Shown here piece by piece: positions 14,401 to 27,339 of a stretch of DNA of 64,000 bases. Below the pieces are notes generated by a model. That model saw only the letters and a program-made list of their open reading frames with translations. It ran no database searches and was not told the origin of the DNA. Source of the stretch: Setaria digitata (lineage: Eukaryota > Nematoda > Chromadorea > Rhabditida > Setariidae). The position numbers were made by a program, and so were the translations under genes. How positions within the stretch are numbered: position 1 is the first letter of the stretch; every line of letters begins with the position of its first letter. The stretch is taken from assembly GCA_003640385.1 (NCBI GenBank), contig RCAB01000033.1:62001-126000 (forward strand), written 5' to 3'.

Positions 14401-17400
14401 GTCACAGGTCAAGGTATAATCAGTTGTAGCATCTGATAGCTGGCTTGATGAATGAATATCTCTGAAACTAATTCTGATATCATAATCAGGAAGGAAATGA
14501 AGTTTTGCAACCGCCCTTTCGAAAATGACTCACCCAGCAGTTCACCCACATATTCAAATAAGCATTTAATCACCAGAGTACATGCTGCCCCTAACGAAAA
14601 GGCCCATTCGTCATCTGTAAGTGATCGTTTTTATCACTATTCGATCAAAAATAAAATGGCTTAAAACGGTGTGCGATTTGGTTTTCTAGAAGAATTAAGA
14701 GCTTGTAGCCCGCAGCAAAAAGAAAAAAGAGAGGTATATAGTAAAATAAGACCAGTTAAGTATTTAAATTTAGAAACTGGAACTTATTTGGCAACTTGAA
14801 CAATTGATATAATTTATGCACAATTTGCTTCACAAATTATGTCGATTTTCCTTTTTTTTACTCTAGAAGTGAAAGATAGCTTTCGTTTAAGTTAAAACGT
14901 GATGCACTAAGAAATTGCAAAGAATAGGAGCAATGGAGAAATTTCGAGCCGTTCCACATCCAACAATTCATTTCAATTGTTTTGGTTCCTGTAATCCACT
15001 GGGAATAGATTCCGAAGTATTCGAAAAGTGAAACTAAACTGATGCATTTGATGGATTGACGACTTCACTTCGAAGCTGGCAATTGAATTCAGTGCCTCTC
15101 CACAAGAATGCATGCATGCGTATGAGTTTTGCTACTCATCTTCAGTGACAGATTTGAATGAGCTTCTCGGCAATTTTTGCTGCTTCGAAAATTGAAATGT
15201 GGTGCTGCACTGCGAAATGATCCCAGCGGTCACATTTTGTGTCTATGTTAGTTTGTCGATACACTCATGGGATTCACGTTCCCGAGAACAAATCCAGAAA
15301 CTGGCAAAGACAAGGATGATAACCACAACTCAGCTTATTAGCTAAATATCTATCCTGCACTCCACTACAGATATCTTTGCAACACCATCAGGGAATGTGT
15401 ACAAAATCTGTTCCCTCCCTGCTGCACCAAGATTAAACCTCAGCACATTTCGTCCACTAAATGCTAGTGGAACACATAAGGAATTTCATTTGTTGGCTTG
15501 AATGCAAAACAAATATTGAGCATGTAAACACCCAGATGCATATTATATATGAGGTGGAATCCATTAGGAGTTACATCACTGATAATGTTGCAGTGTCGAT
15601 AGGAATTTGAGATTTTGCAAAATCCAGTACTTCAGACAATTCGTAAGATCTAAAGGCATGTGAGCTTTTTCTTAGCGCAAATAAGTTGAACGACTGATGA
15701 AATTTAGAAGTGACAACATTTGCAGGATAAATTATCTATCGGCCATTATGATATTGTGAATTGAGCTGAATAACAACAGGTGCCGAATTGCATTTGTTGC
15801 TAAATTGCTCACTAAAACTTTTGTATTCGTGAATTTCTTGTATCATCAACTTCAAACTTTTTAATAAACCACGTTCATCATGGTCACAGATGCCAGCTCC
15901 CTATGGCAGCATCTGTAACATAGCGATAACTTAACGATCTTGTTACTTGCTGTTAAGCTAAGCGGGTATTAATCTTTAATTCCTTACTTCTTCGAATGGA
16001 CTGCAAGAGAGGGTAAAGGGCAAAAAGAATTGTGATGGAGAAATCACTGTATGTTGCAGTTTAATAGTATTCTAAAACAGAGTCAAATTTATAATTTATT
16101 TTAGATAACAGTGGATAAGAAGCAAAGGAAGTGGTAGAGTGGGTAGAAGAAACAGAGAGGTAGTGGATAATGTTTGTAACAAAATGGAAATAAATGAAAG
16201 GCAAAATGCTTGTAATTAAGGCCGTTTTGAGACTACATTGCCATGTAGTTCCTTTCTGTTAAAGCCTGTCCTTGACTATTGAAACCGGAACTCACTTTGC
16301 GTGTATCAAACGAAACACAAGCATCTAACGTGATGAATGCTGATGGCAGCGGCGATGATATGTTATGTGTGCTGATTAGCCAGTTGTTGCTAAATTTCTG
16401 GACTTGGGCAATGAATTGCGTCTAAACAGACAGCATTGTGAGTTGGTTTCCGGCCCACATTTTATACTCTATGAAATCTCAAATCCAGAATATGGTAGTC
16501 TGCAGGGACTTCCTGGATATATACAAGTGGTAGTTTAGAGCATTTGTCCAGTGGACTACTCGATGTCAAAAACATCCTAATTATTAATTCTAACTTATTT
16601 ATTCTTACAAATTTCAGACCTTCGGCTACTATGAATCACTCTTTTTGTTATGGCTCAATTTAACAACCGTCAGTCAGTTCTTTAAGGATTGCAAATCAAC
16701 AATAATGAAGTATCCCGTAATATAACTGACTTCCAGGTTGTCAAGTTTCAGAAGAAATTTATATCTGACATAGAGTTAATCAGGAACAGAAATAGTAAAC
16801 AAATCATTTTCGATACTAATTAGAGTGATCTCAAAACATATACATTTCATCTAATTCAGCCGAAATAACAGACGATGGAACTTCAGATGCTGAAGCTTTA
16901 TCACAAAAGAAAGTTTACCCTATTCAAGTAGACCAAAGTTAAGAGTTTAAATTCTTTAGGAATCTATTTTTGCCAGTTATTGAATTTCCTTCCATTACCA
17001 TTGAAATGGGCGATAATAAAAAGCTAAAGAAAAATAAAGGTGAAATTATGCAGAATCCAGAAGAAGAAGCAAAAAGTAAGGGGAATCGAAGGGGCACTTA
17101 TTCTACTACAAATTTATAACGGAAAATATGATCACCCAGTCAACAAATCCCTCTACAACTTATTTTTTTACTTCCTCTTTCTTAATGGATCCTAAAATTC
17201 GGATTTAAGCGATTTAAGAATAACTTAAAGGAAAGATGTCACACGCGAATCAAGATACAAACCTCCGCAACGTCCTAACTAACTGCAAACATATCTGCGG
17301 TAACCTTCGATTTAAACTTGCCGCTCAGTATCTTCCGGATCGGCCATCGCGGATGGGATAAATCAACACCCGTGTAGTTGAGGAACGGGTTAGATAGGCT

Positions 17401-17600
17401 GTGAGTAAGTTATTGTGGACGTAATTGTGCGCTATATCTGTCGGATGCTTACGCCTGCGGTAGGGTATTGGGGAAAGATGCTGGAAATTCATCAGTTTGT
17501 TAGAGTGTTGAACATAGTTGCCGTTCTTCAACAAGACAAATCTTCATTTATTCGAAAAATTAGGTATTTATAAATAAATTGGTTTGTTGTAAAACATTTT
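8431..17600. other. Gene-free stretch, right part
   Basis: I see no supported gene here. The longest frames (12109-12507 plus, 132 codons; 13702-14088 minus, 128 codons) have no recognisable motif and are not joined to other exons. Poly-A and poly-T runs of 10-13 bases are scattered, for example near 10,330, 10,900, 13,040 and 13,130. From about 17,240 to 17,530 the base composition becomes less AT-rich just upstream of the first candidate gene, which could mark a promoter region. Short-exon genes or noncoding RNAs cannot be excluded. Confidence 0.5.
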
Positions 17601-17634
17601 AGGGCTTGACACGGCTAGAATTTCGAGCAGAAAA

Positions 17635-18439
17635 ATGAGTGAAGGTCAAACAGTGAGGCAGCAGGGAGTACAACCTGCCGGCGGGTAATATTCATATTTA
17701 TTTTTTTAATGAAATGATTTCCTTTTGTTTCAGCAACGGACGGTTTTTCTCCTTTTAGGTCAGATTCCTTTGCAGAGCTGGATTTTAGCGCTATTAAATA
17801 TACATTTATTCAAAAGTGACCCATATATACATACATTTGATCGGGAGGATCTCGCGCAGTTTTAAATTAGTCTAAGCGCGCAATATATGAGCACCTAACT
17901 GTCGAGAAGTTTGATTTCGTTGTAGTTTTATTGTTTCTATGGTTTTGCTACAGGTTTACATAAATGCGGTATTTGTTGGCTATGAATGTTCATAACGCAA
18001 TCAACAGGAACATACATCTCTTCCAAAACCAGATGGAGTTTACAACAAAAAAGATGCTTATTGGTGTATTTCTCCTTCCACTTTCTGTGAAGTTCAGTTT
18101 GTTTACCGTATTGCATTGAGAAAGTAGCAGATGATTAATAATGATTAGTGTGGACACCAAAATTTATCTCTACAGCTTTAGACAGGCTGACAAGGCTCTA
18201 GATTGTATTGGATACTGTGGGTGGGAAGCCAAAGAACTGATAACTGTCGCTGCAGGTTTCTTCCAGAAAAGACTGAATTTGAAATCCAACAAAAAGTCCA
18301 CAGATTTTCTGGGAATTCGAGCAGTTTGAGCTATCTATTTTCAGATTTGTTGGAAAAAAAATGTTGTGTTTATAAAGCATACACAAAAAAAAGAAGCAAA
18401 AATGCCTGGAAGAATACCAAGTTTGCTAAGGGCAATTAG
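17635..18439 (+). CDS. Candidate small four-exon gene, unrecognised protein
   Basis: Four short frames chain in phase through GT-AG junctions: 17635-17652 (or to 17667), 18008-18063, 18176-18255 and 18345-18439, ending in TAG. The product would be 82 or 87 residues depending on which donor exon 1 uses. An acceptor-like TTTTAG lies at 17,602, just before the ATG, as in trans-spliced nematode genes. The predicted protein begins MSEGQT, has a middle exon with spaced cysteines (ALDCIGYCGWEAKEL) and a basic C-terminus (KKRSKNAWKNTKFAKGN). There is no signal peptide or membrane segment. I do not recognise the family. The support is phase consistency only, so chance assembly is possible. It lies about 750 bp upstream of the tetraspanin on the same strand. 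Confidence 0.38.
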
Positions 18440-18995
18440 AGGGCGAATTACTCGAGTAATGCGGATGCAATGAAAGCAAAATTCCAGAAAAATCTTCCAC
18501 TACAAGCGATGAGCAAACGTTTGCTTATGGTAAGGTTTATATAATTTACAGCAGAACCTCATTTCCGATCACATTGAACTTCTTTCTGCATAAATGCATG
18601 AGTTTTGGGATTTCAGGTTTTCATCGCACTTAAAGTTTTGTACTTATGAGATTGTTTATTTACTATTAAAAAGCAAATATTTTTCACTCTCAATGTCGTG
18701 TTCATATTTGTACTCAAAGATTTTTTTTTTTTCTTTAGATGCTGTATGCTTCAAATATATGAGAAAGAGCTGAAGAAATGTGGGTGAACTTCTACTTTTT
18801 TAATTGTTTGTTCAGTTTCCAGAAAAAATAAATAAATTTTTACTGTTTGATTCTCTTTGTAACATATTATCGTTGCGCATACAACTATTATCTTTTACAT
18901 AACTTATTTGATCTCTTTATTAAATGTCACTTGTAAGTGAAACTTTATATATATAGTTGCGCATATATATATAGTTATGTATATATATATATTTG

Positions 18996-19041
<46 letters not shown>

Positions 19042-19151
19042 TGTGCGAACATTGTCTAAAAGTTGAGCCAGATTTTGTTTTAAAAATAGGAAGTGAGTCA
19101 TGTATCTGATTAATCTGATTATTTTGTTGGATTTGTAAATTGAATTTTCAG
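18440..19151. other. Spacer upstream of the tetraspanin, with TA repeats
   Basis: Non-coding spacer between the small candidate gene and the tetraspanin. It is AT-rich and includes a TA dinucleotide tract at about 18,944-19,037. A TTTTCAG at its end (AG at 19,150-19,151) is a likely trans-splice or 5' UTR acceptor for the tetraspanin. Confidence 0.6.
18944..19037. repeat. TA dinucleotide microsatellite cluster
   Basis: Several TA runs are separated by short interruptions; the last and longest is about 36 bases of alternating T and A. It lies in the spacer between the small candidate gene and the tetraspanin. Confidence 0.9.
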
Positions 19152-19187
19152 CTTAAGCAAACTAGGTACAGTGACACTTGGTAAAAA

Positions 19188-22100
19188 ATGGCTCCGGTGC
19201 AAAGGGCGACAAGAAATAGACCGTTCAGTGTTAATGCACATAATCATCATTCAGGCGCAATAATGAGTCGTCAGCAAGTTCGTTCGTAGCATTTTTTCGT
19301 TGAAATATTAAGTGCTACTTTAACATTGTCACTTTTCGGTATAATCTCCAGTGGAAGAAATGCTGCGAAGTTAACAATATTTCTTGAGGGTAAAATGCTT
19401 AATGCTTCACTACAGTTTCTTAAAGATATATTCCAAATTACTTTGAAGGATTTCTTCGACCTTTCAGTCTGGGCAATTGGGTGACAACTTAATATTTTTA
19501 TTATTTTCAGTTGATGCTTGTTCAGCATTATAACACCTCCGAAATCAGTTGTTGTGTCAAGTACACAATTTTTGGTTTTAACGTTTTATTTTGGATAATT
19601 GGTTTTACGCTTCTCGCAGTTGGTGTTTGGGCACATTTTGAGAAGAACAGTGCATATTCTCATCTAAATAAAGCATCGAAATTTTATCTTGACCCGGCAG
19701 TATTCCTAATTTTTGCTGGTAATGAATAACTTTATTTTTTCTTTAAATATACCAAACGCATTCATTGAAATTTTGCATCACCATCCCATTAGTGAACGTT
19801 CTCTCAGGTCGGCAGCAAAATCATTCAAATTGATTAACAACGTTTTCTTGCTTTGAGTACTCAAAATGAGTTGTCCCAAGAAGTTATTAGTCACTAACTT
19901 CCGGCACGATTTATCATGACTTCTAGGACATCATACAATAAATCGCAGTTTTAATTATCAAATAACTTTATATGAAAGGCTAAAGGCTTAAAATATTTCA
20001 GGTGGTCTCATATTCTTAATCGGTTTCAGTGGTTGTGTTGGTGCCTTAAGAGAAAATACGTGTTTCTTGGCACTATATTCAACAATTATTGGTCTTCTCT
20101 TATTAGCCGAAATGGCTTTAGTTGTCCTGGTATTCGCTTCTAAGGATTGGATTACCCAAGAATTCTTCACTAGACTGGATGACACTGTATGCCTATTCAA
20201 GCAACTTCTATTTACTATGTTTAATTTATAACACTGTAATATTCCATGCGGAAATTTGATCACTGTTTACTGATGACTGTTATAATTTAAGATTCTATTT
20301 TTGTACCTAGACTAGAGCACTCAGAAGAACGACGGTTGCTGTGAGAAATTGAGTCCGTATAATTCAGCATTTTAATGGATTCACAGCACATTTTTTATTC
20401 GGAAACGATCGTTGAAACGATCATCTCTACTTGCTATGCGTCGTAATTTCCATTGTGTGTTTCAATTCTTTCAGCTTAATAAGGTTTTTAAAAAACGACT
20501 TCCACAGACAGTACATCTTTTCTTCCCTATTTGCGTTCTCCCTAAAATAAAATCATATATTGATGTGTCTGTTATGCGAACAGTTTTAATGTAATATAAT
20601 GGACGTTTACATGAATGCTGTCAGTTAGCATTAGTATTAGTGCTAGCTGTAATTAAAAAGTATTTTTTCGAAATATTAAATGCTGTCATATCAGAAAAGA
20701 TGAATTATTCACATTAAATTGCAGGTAATAATGTACAGAGATGATCCAGATCTACAAGCACTCATCGACTGGGTCCAAATTTATTTCAAATGTTGCGGTA
20801 TGAGGTCGCCAAATGACTGGGATATGAATATATACTTCAATAAATCATCACAACAATTTTCATCACCGGAAGCTGGTGGGGTACCATATTCATGCTGTAA
20901 AAAAATGCGTGGTGTGGATGGTGGTCCTATTAATTTTTTTTGTGGGCATGGTGCTAGACTTTTCAAGGAGGTAATTTCTCCATCATTATAAATAAGTATA
21001 ATTATCAAGAAGAGAAATTTCTTGCTATTTTGCGAAATATTTCTAAAATTAACAAAATAACCGTGAACGGTTAACATATATATATATATAATAGGGTTTG
21101 AGCGACACAATACACAGTGAAGGGTGTACACCTAAAATTGAAAATTATTTGTCGCAGAATATGACTTATGTGGCCATTGCAGTAATTCTTGTTGCAGTTA
21201 TTCAAGTAAGTTCTGTGCTTATTTTTTAAGCATTTGCTTGCAATGAATGAATTTGTTGGCTGATTCAGGAGTTGCTATTTTTTTATTTTTGTGCGACAAT
21301 CATAAACCGCTTGTAGCATTTAGCGGAACAGGGTAATCTGAAATCAAAGTTCCGACACACGTCTTTTATGCTGCTTGTAGTAATGTCCATCGCATCTTTA
21401 GATTCTGGGTATATTGTTTGCTCAAAATCTTCGTAGCGATATCTTTGCACAGCGTGCGAGGTGGTATACTGGTAGATGAAATGAGAAGTGGATAGAGCTG
21501 ACACTTTATTTTGAAATGAAATGTTCAGCTTAACGTAATGGTTGTGATTTGTAATAGCAGAACAGTACTGTTGATATCAGTGGTTGATTTTTTTTTTCCT
21601 TTATTAGTTTCTTTTACCAGCGATATCCTTAACTCAGAATCTTCACTTCTTTTTTTCTTAGGTCTGATAGCTTTCTCTTTATAACTTCTATGCTTTCTGG
21701 TAAATTTCGCAGATATATTTAAAATAGTTTATCTCCACACAGGATATCTGCAGTTGAGGTCATGCTTGATCTTAAAGTTATATTTGGTCTTAAATGTTAT
21801 GTAAAAAAATTTCATAGTTCCTGATTTAACGAATCTTTTCAGCATCATAATTATTAATGACATCAAATTGGTTCAACATTCCATACTTAAAGTGCATATA
21901 CTAACTAATGATATTTTCTTATCGCGTTTTATGGATATTACTTTTAAGGTAGCTCCTCTGTGTTAGGTTATACAACGGTGGTTATTGTCTCAAACGGTAT
22001 GCTAACATTCAAATGCAGACTTAACTTAAATGTTGAATTAAAGAGATTTCGGGTCTGTGCTTGGTAGTCACGCGATGTCAATTATTTTCTATATAAACAT

Positions 22101-22785
22101 AATTTTAGCATTTGAAAGTGTTTTTCGCTGATATATTTATTATGGAAGGTAATTAATCACCGTGCTGTTCATCATAGGTTTCTTAATGTGTATATCGTGT
22201 CAAAATACTACAATATATATATATAGGATTTCAATAAATTTGACAATATGTGATCAGGTCGACCAGGTCGTAGACTTCCATACGTCTATTAGTGAAAAGA
22301 ATCTGTATTTGTATCTTTGAAATTTTTGATGTTGGTATTTCTTGAGCTAGCAAACATTTGAATATGAACGGAACCCAGGTAAGCCTTTTTTTGAATAGAC
22401 AATTGCAGTAATATACAGTAGATATTTCCGTCGAACGTACGGGCTCGTGTACTATGATGCATTACTAGCTGCGATTTGATTGAATCAAAACGCTAAAGGC
22501 TTATTCTTCCAGAAATTTAAATCGAATTGGGAATATGGTATGTATTCTAAAATGATGCAAACGAGAACGGACCAGTAAAGTGTTCTAAATCGACCATGTT
22601 TTGGATGTAATATATATATGACCTTATAAATACAGCACTAAGTGAATATTTTGCCAAAATAGGGAATGCCTAATTTAGTAATACCCTCAACTAAGTTGCC
22701 CCATCTGACTAAAATGTAAATATAACATGAAGCTGCGAGTTTCTTTCAGGTGTTTGGAACTTTGAGGTTTGCAGACAGTTGCTAA
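19188..22785 (+). CDS. Tetraspanin, TspanC8 group (tsp-12/tsp-14-like)
   Basis: Four-pass membrane protein that organises membrane microdomains. TspanC8 members escort ADAM10 and act in Notch and BMP signalling (family knowledge). Exons: 19188-19277, 19511-19718, 20002-20186, 20725-20970, 21095-21205, 22750-22785, all in phase. The long form has 291 residues. A second ATG at 19514, four bases after an acceptor, gives a 260-residue form starting MLVQHYNTSEISCCVKY, which matches the usual family N-terminus. Four hydrophobic segments are visible, with EC2 between the third and fourth. EC2 has the CCG motif, a CC pair (VPYSCC), FCGHG and EGCTP, together with the TspanC8 signatures YRDDPDLQ and DWDMNIYFN. 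Only six of the eight expected EC2 cysteines are present. The last exon, encoding a short tail (VFGTLRFADSC), is the least certain part. PIGS starts about 400 bp downstream. Confidence 0.9.
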
Positions 22786-23182
22786 GAATCATTAAGCAGT
22801 TTAGTAAGAATTGCCATTAATCTATTTTCACTATATTTTAGTTTTTCTGTAAACACAATTTCTATTTCCCTGAAAAATTTAGTTTTCAAGTGTACAATTT
22901 AGTGGAAATAATTATGGATGACGACTTCGAAATCAGTCCTTTTATTTCAGGAGTCCGTTTTTTGTAAATTGATGACCACTACTTTCCAGGTAAGCCTAAT
23001 TCTTTAATATTAGCGCATCAGCAGTCGGTAACTTTCAAGGGCTGCTTTCCCCATTCTATATAATGATTATGTTGCACGAATCACTTTAATTGTATCAGTA
23101 CCAATTGTAAGATTTTCTTTTTAAGATTTAGTCCTTTTGCAGGCTTGGCACACTGGGTAACTAAGTCCCCATTTACAAGGTG
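22786..23182. other. Short tetraspanin-PIGS intergenic spacer
   Basis: About 400 bp separate the tetraspanin stop from the PIGS ATG on the same strand. The spacer has a TTTTGCAG acceptor ending at about 23,143 with no matching donor, and an in-frame TAA at 23,162-23,164 before the PIGS ATG. This arrangement fits a trans-spliced downstream gene, but no leader can be seen in genomic DNA. Confidence 0.5.
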
Positions 23183-26100
23183 ATGAGAAACGTAATGAAC
23201 ACTAAAGATATCAATGTTAATCCATCAAATGTTGCTTACCAGGGAAGAAAAGAGCGTATTAAAAAGGTAAAATTATTTTAAAATCCGCTAATGTATAAGT
23301 ATGCAGTTCTCAAAAACGTCATCTGGTGATTATCTTACATTTTTGTAGGTTTTGGTGCTGACTGATGCAGAACGGGCAGAATTACCTTTTCGAAGAATTT
23401 CGGCGCTTGCATTCGTTGTTATTATGCTTATATTTGGTTTGCCCTTATGGTGGCAAACGACTTCAACATACCGAATGCCATTTCGTACTTTTTCTGTGGG
23501 CCAACAGATCACTTTACCTGTAAATTTCCCAAAACCTACTTGCTTTCGTTTGTTATGAATTCTGATATCGTAAGCCAAGGCTTACTACAAGGCTATTTTC
23601 CTTTTTTTGATGTTCATTGGCGTTGATATAATTGGTTTTAAAAGCGTCGCTCCAAAAATTATATACATTGCTAACATAGGTGTATATATCAATAGCTAGT
23701 TCATACTCATCTATGAAATCTCACGTTAGCCGTGCAACAGCGCTGCTGATGAATAGCCTTTCTGAACTTCCAGAAATTGGACGAGTGCGTCTTATATTTA
23801 AAGTGAATCACGAGGATATGGTTTGTCGTGGTTTTTTATTTGCACACTTTTGAACTATTTGATTTAGAAAATAAAAATCCCATATTCTTTAATGCTATTC
23901 AGTTGTTATTAGAAAAAAGTGTTAGAATTGTTCAGGATGAGTGGAAAACCATTTCAAGAGCTAATACAGAGAAAAGTAATCTGTTCGGTATATATGTCGC
24001 AATTATTAACGAGTCAGCATGGCCTTATTCTGGTTATACATCTTATTTCGGTAATCTGTGGACGTTTATACTGAACTCTGAGGATGAGTCGAAACTTGCG
24101 CAACGTATGCATTCGGCTATAGCAGATGTTCTTCTGGACATCAGCTATCTTTCAGTAATTGTAAGACGTGATCTAAAGCAACATATGCAATTACAGGAAG
24201 TTGCTGCATTATCTTCAAGTCAGCAGGTTAACTTTTGTTTCGTAGTTTCTGCACCCTTAAATTTGAATTGAATTCTGTCTTTCTTTAATAAGAAAAGGCC
24301 ACGTTATTTTAATGGCAGGCAGTTTTTTAGAAATATAGCTTTTATAATTCTTTTAAGGAAAATTTTGCATTTCTTATATGCTTTACTTCCACAGAAACGC
24401 TTGATTTGGGATTCGGTCGCTCCAAGTGCTTGTTATATTGTACAAGTAATATTTTTACATGCTGGTTATAACGAAAGCAGTGAAAATTATTCAGTGAAGA
24501 ATGTTGTTTTGAATGCACGTCGATTCGCTAGAAAACTTGCTGAAGTGTCAGATTTGATCATCAGTTCGGAGCATCTCTGGGATTTTGACTTAACTGCATG
24601 GTTAAAGAAGGACGTGCAGGAAAGAAATACTATTCAGATGAGTGACATATCACAGATAGTTACTGCTGTAAGAAATCTCGTTGCTTCAGGAAGATGGAGT
24701 TATTTCTCACTTTAAATCCTCTCAAATATCTTCCCAGTCGCCAGAATTGTCCTGATCCTGTCAGTATTTTTTGGATACTTTTTTTTTTTTTGGATGATTA
24801 TTTACTTTTAATTTATAGATCGAACAGGAAACTAGTACTGTCGAGTCATCTGCTCCAGTCATGAAGTTAGTAGTACTTGATGCACCTCAACCGCTTATTC
24901 TTCTTGATCACATGGTATACATTTGTTGTATTTTATATTCACTTTTCTTGTTGTGTTTCACCTTTAATGTTGTGGTAACTGATTCATTCTACACAGCTTT
25001 TACCATGTCATGCAAAATCATAGCACCTTGCGTTAGATCCTGTTTAGAAAGATCGTGAATCCATTGAATAAGGTTTAGTAGTACATAAACCATACAGAGA
25101 GAGGATCAACTGCTGCAAACTTTACTAGGCAAATTGTTTCTTGTTGTCAAATTATTTTAGTTTTATCTGGCCGGCCAGACCAACGGTATTTTCTTCTTGA
25201 ATTTCTGATGCGTCTGCCTGGTTAATTGTCGTCACTTTTATTTTGTAAATCTTGTTGAAGCTATCAAGGAAAGCTTCTTTGGAAGTAAATAATTTCTAAA
25301 ATAAGATTTTTTTTGCTGTTAGAGTTTCTTTTATAACGCTTCTTCAGTTTAATTGATCTTCTTCATCTGCTCATTATAACAACTCTTCATTTCCTTTGTT
25401 AAGAAATTTAATTGCTGGATCCTTGAACACTGGAACGAGCTAATTTAATCTCGTAATAAGATCACTTAAACATGTTAGTTAAAAAGTTGAATTAGTCCAT
25501 ATCGTTGGCGACTTCTCTTTTGTCCTATGAATAAGGTAATATAATTAATGTAAGTGATGTAGGTAGTAGTTATTGTCTTACATTTAGATCACGGAAAACG
25601 TACGCTGGTTTAATTCTAAGCTTGTTAAGAACAAGCTTTTCTATGTAGTAGTAAAATTAACGAACCTTCGTGTCATAGTCTAATTTGACTAATTTCAGGG
25701 CGATGAAAGCGATGGTATAGTTGTGGCTTCTTGGGGTGCTTTACTTTCCCACGGTGGGCATAAACGTTTAGCTGTCAATCAGTCCGTGATTGCAGCCATG
25801 CGTGTTCTTTTTGGCCTTGATACAGATTTAGCGGCATCAGCCAACCGGTTGCCATTGCCGATAGCGGACTGGGAAATCAGGCGCATCAAATTACGTTCTG
25901 TCATTGATTGTTCGGTAAATGCAATCTCGTCGGTTGCTGCAATTCACAAATTAATTTCACAAATTGATAACATTGTCATAAACGAAGAGGTATTTATAGT
26001 TCATTTTCTTCGAATTCAGTGATTAAAAAAAAATGTGTTTTAAAAGCTTGGTGAGATGGGACTTTTCTAACGAAATAATCAGACAGTGCAACAGTCACTT

Positions 26101-26481
26101 GACTTTTGTTCTGCAATTTATTCTCTTGACTTAGAGAAAGTTCGGAGACGGCAAACCAGCTAGTACGATCTAGTTACATCAACAACTTCACTACAAATGA
26201 TTATAACAAACTTTCAGATAGCGAGTAAGACTAATCTAGCAGTGGAGCTTGTTTCGGGAGCCCTCTTAACACTTGAGAAAACGGGCCATATTGAAGTTGT
26301 CTCGGTTGTCGAAGGACGAGCATTAGCAGAAAGTGTTCTCAATGATAAGAGTTTGCTCTCATTGTTGTATTTTCCAAATGACCAAAAATTTGCAGTCTAC
26401 CTGCCATTATTCCTACCAACACTCTTGCCGCTGTTTGGTTCTATTCTGGCTTTGAATAGATACTGGATGGGTAAGGAATAG
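23183..26481 (+). CDS. PIGS: GPI transamidase component PIG-S
   Basis: Subunit of the ER GPI transamidase, which cleaves the C-terminal signal of proproteins and transfers them to the GPI anchor with PIG-K, GPAA1, PIG-T and PIG-U. Eight phase-0 exons: 23183-23266, 23349-23519, 23680-23820, 23903-24226, 24395-24667, 24819-24914, 25699-25989 and 26218-26481. The product is 547 residues, close to the human length of about 555. An N-terminal membrane segment carries the family motif GLPLWWQTT (about residues 55-70). The C-terminal end has the conserved LLYFPNDQKFAVYLPLFLP followed by the second membrane segment. The long luminal middle includes DVLLDISYLS and ASWGALLSH. The ATG at 23183 is the first after an in-frame TAA, and a second in-frame ATG follows at 23195. 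Exon 3 begins at TAG|GTG in the only frame that stays open. Confidence 0.95.
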
Positions 26482-27339
26482 ATACTTTGCTTGAGGACCT
26501 CAATAACAAGACTATCCAGTTCTTTACCGTGAAATTTTTATTTTCCATGTCCACATATGTGTCTCGATGTTTTTTTCCTTTTTTCATATTTGATAAACTA
26601 CCAAGTAAATCCTGATTCTGGATCTTTAGATCAATTACCGAATGAAAAATCTTTTTTATTTGATGTATTTAATATCGGTTAATATGGAATAATTGAAATT
26701 CAGATAAAACTGAAAAAGTGTCAGTTGTGGTTGTTAATTGTTTAAGGGAAGATCGTGAAGAAATCTACATGGAATTTACGAGTGAAGTTAAGTCCATTTT
26801 GGAAATTAACCTGATAGAGTCATTTTGCAACTGTTTCTCTGACTTTTAGATTAAATGAGGCCTTACAGGATCATTAGAGGTGGATTTTAAAGTTGGGTGT
26901 TGGCATTTACAAAACTAATATGATTTCGCGGCATTTTTAGCTCTCATCCCAAATGTTTGTTTACGCCTGCAACATATAAAAGTGTCTCAATAGTTAAATT
27001 GGACTGAACCAAATTGTTTCCCATATTCCATTAGGGACAAAATTTATTGTCAGTGACGCTTCTAACGGTCGCGGCACTCTGTTCATGACCTATATTTCCT
27101 AATTTTACATCCACTCCTTTCTTTTCTCGAAATTTATCATTTGATCCAGGAGTTTCTAAAGCTATTTTTATGTTTTTGAATTGTTTAGTAATAGCGTATT
27201 AGCAAGGAAGTACGTAAAATACTCAGGAGTGTGTTACTGTATGCTGCAAACGTTCTAAGTGTCGTCGAGCTTCGTACAAGTAAGAAGGAAAATTGTGAGC
27301 AATGTCAATTTATTAGAAATGTAGGATATTTCCAAGATC
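26482..27339. other. Spacer after PIGS
   Basis: Intergenic DNA with no recognisable gene. It should contain the PIGS 3' UTR, but no clear AATAAA lies close to the stop. Confidence 0.55.

Noticed and set aside
24861..25058. Plus-strand frame running past PIGS exon 6
   Set aside because: The part after 24,914 is intron read-through; the next exon resumes at 25,699 in the same phase with conserved PIGS sequence.
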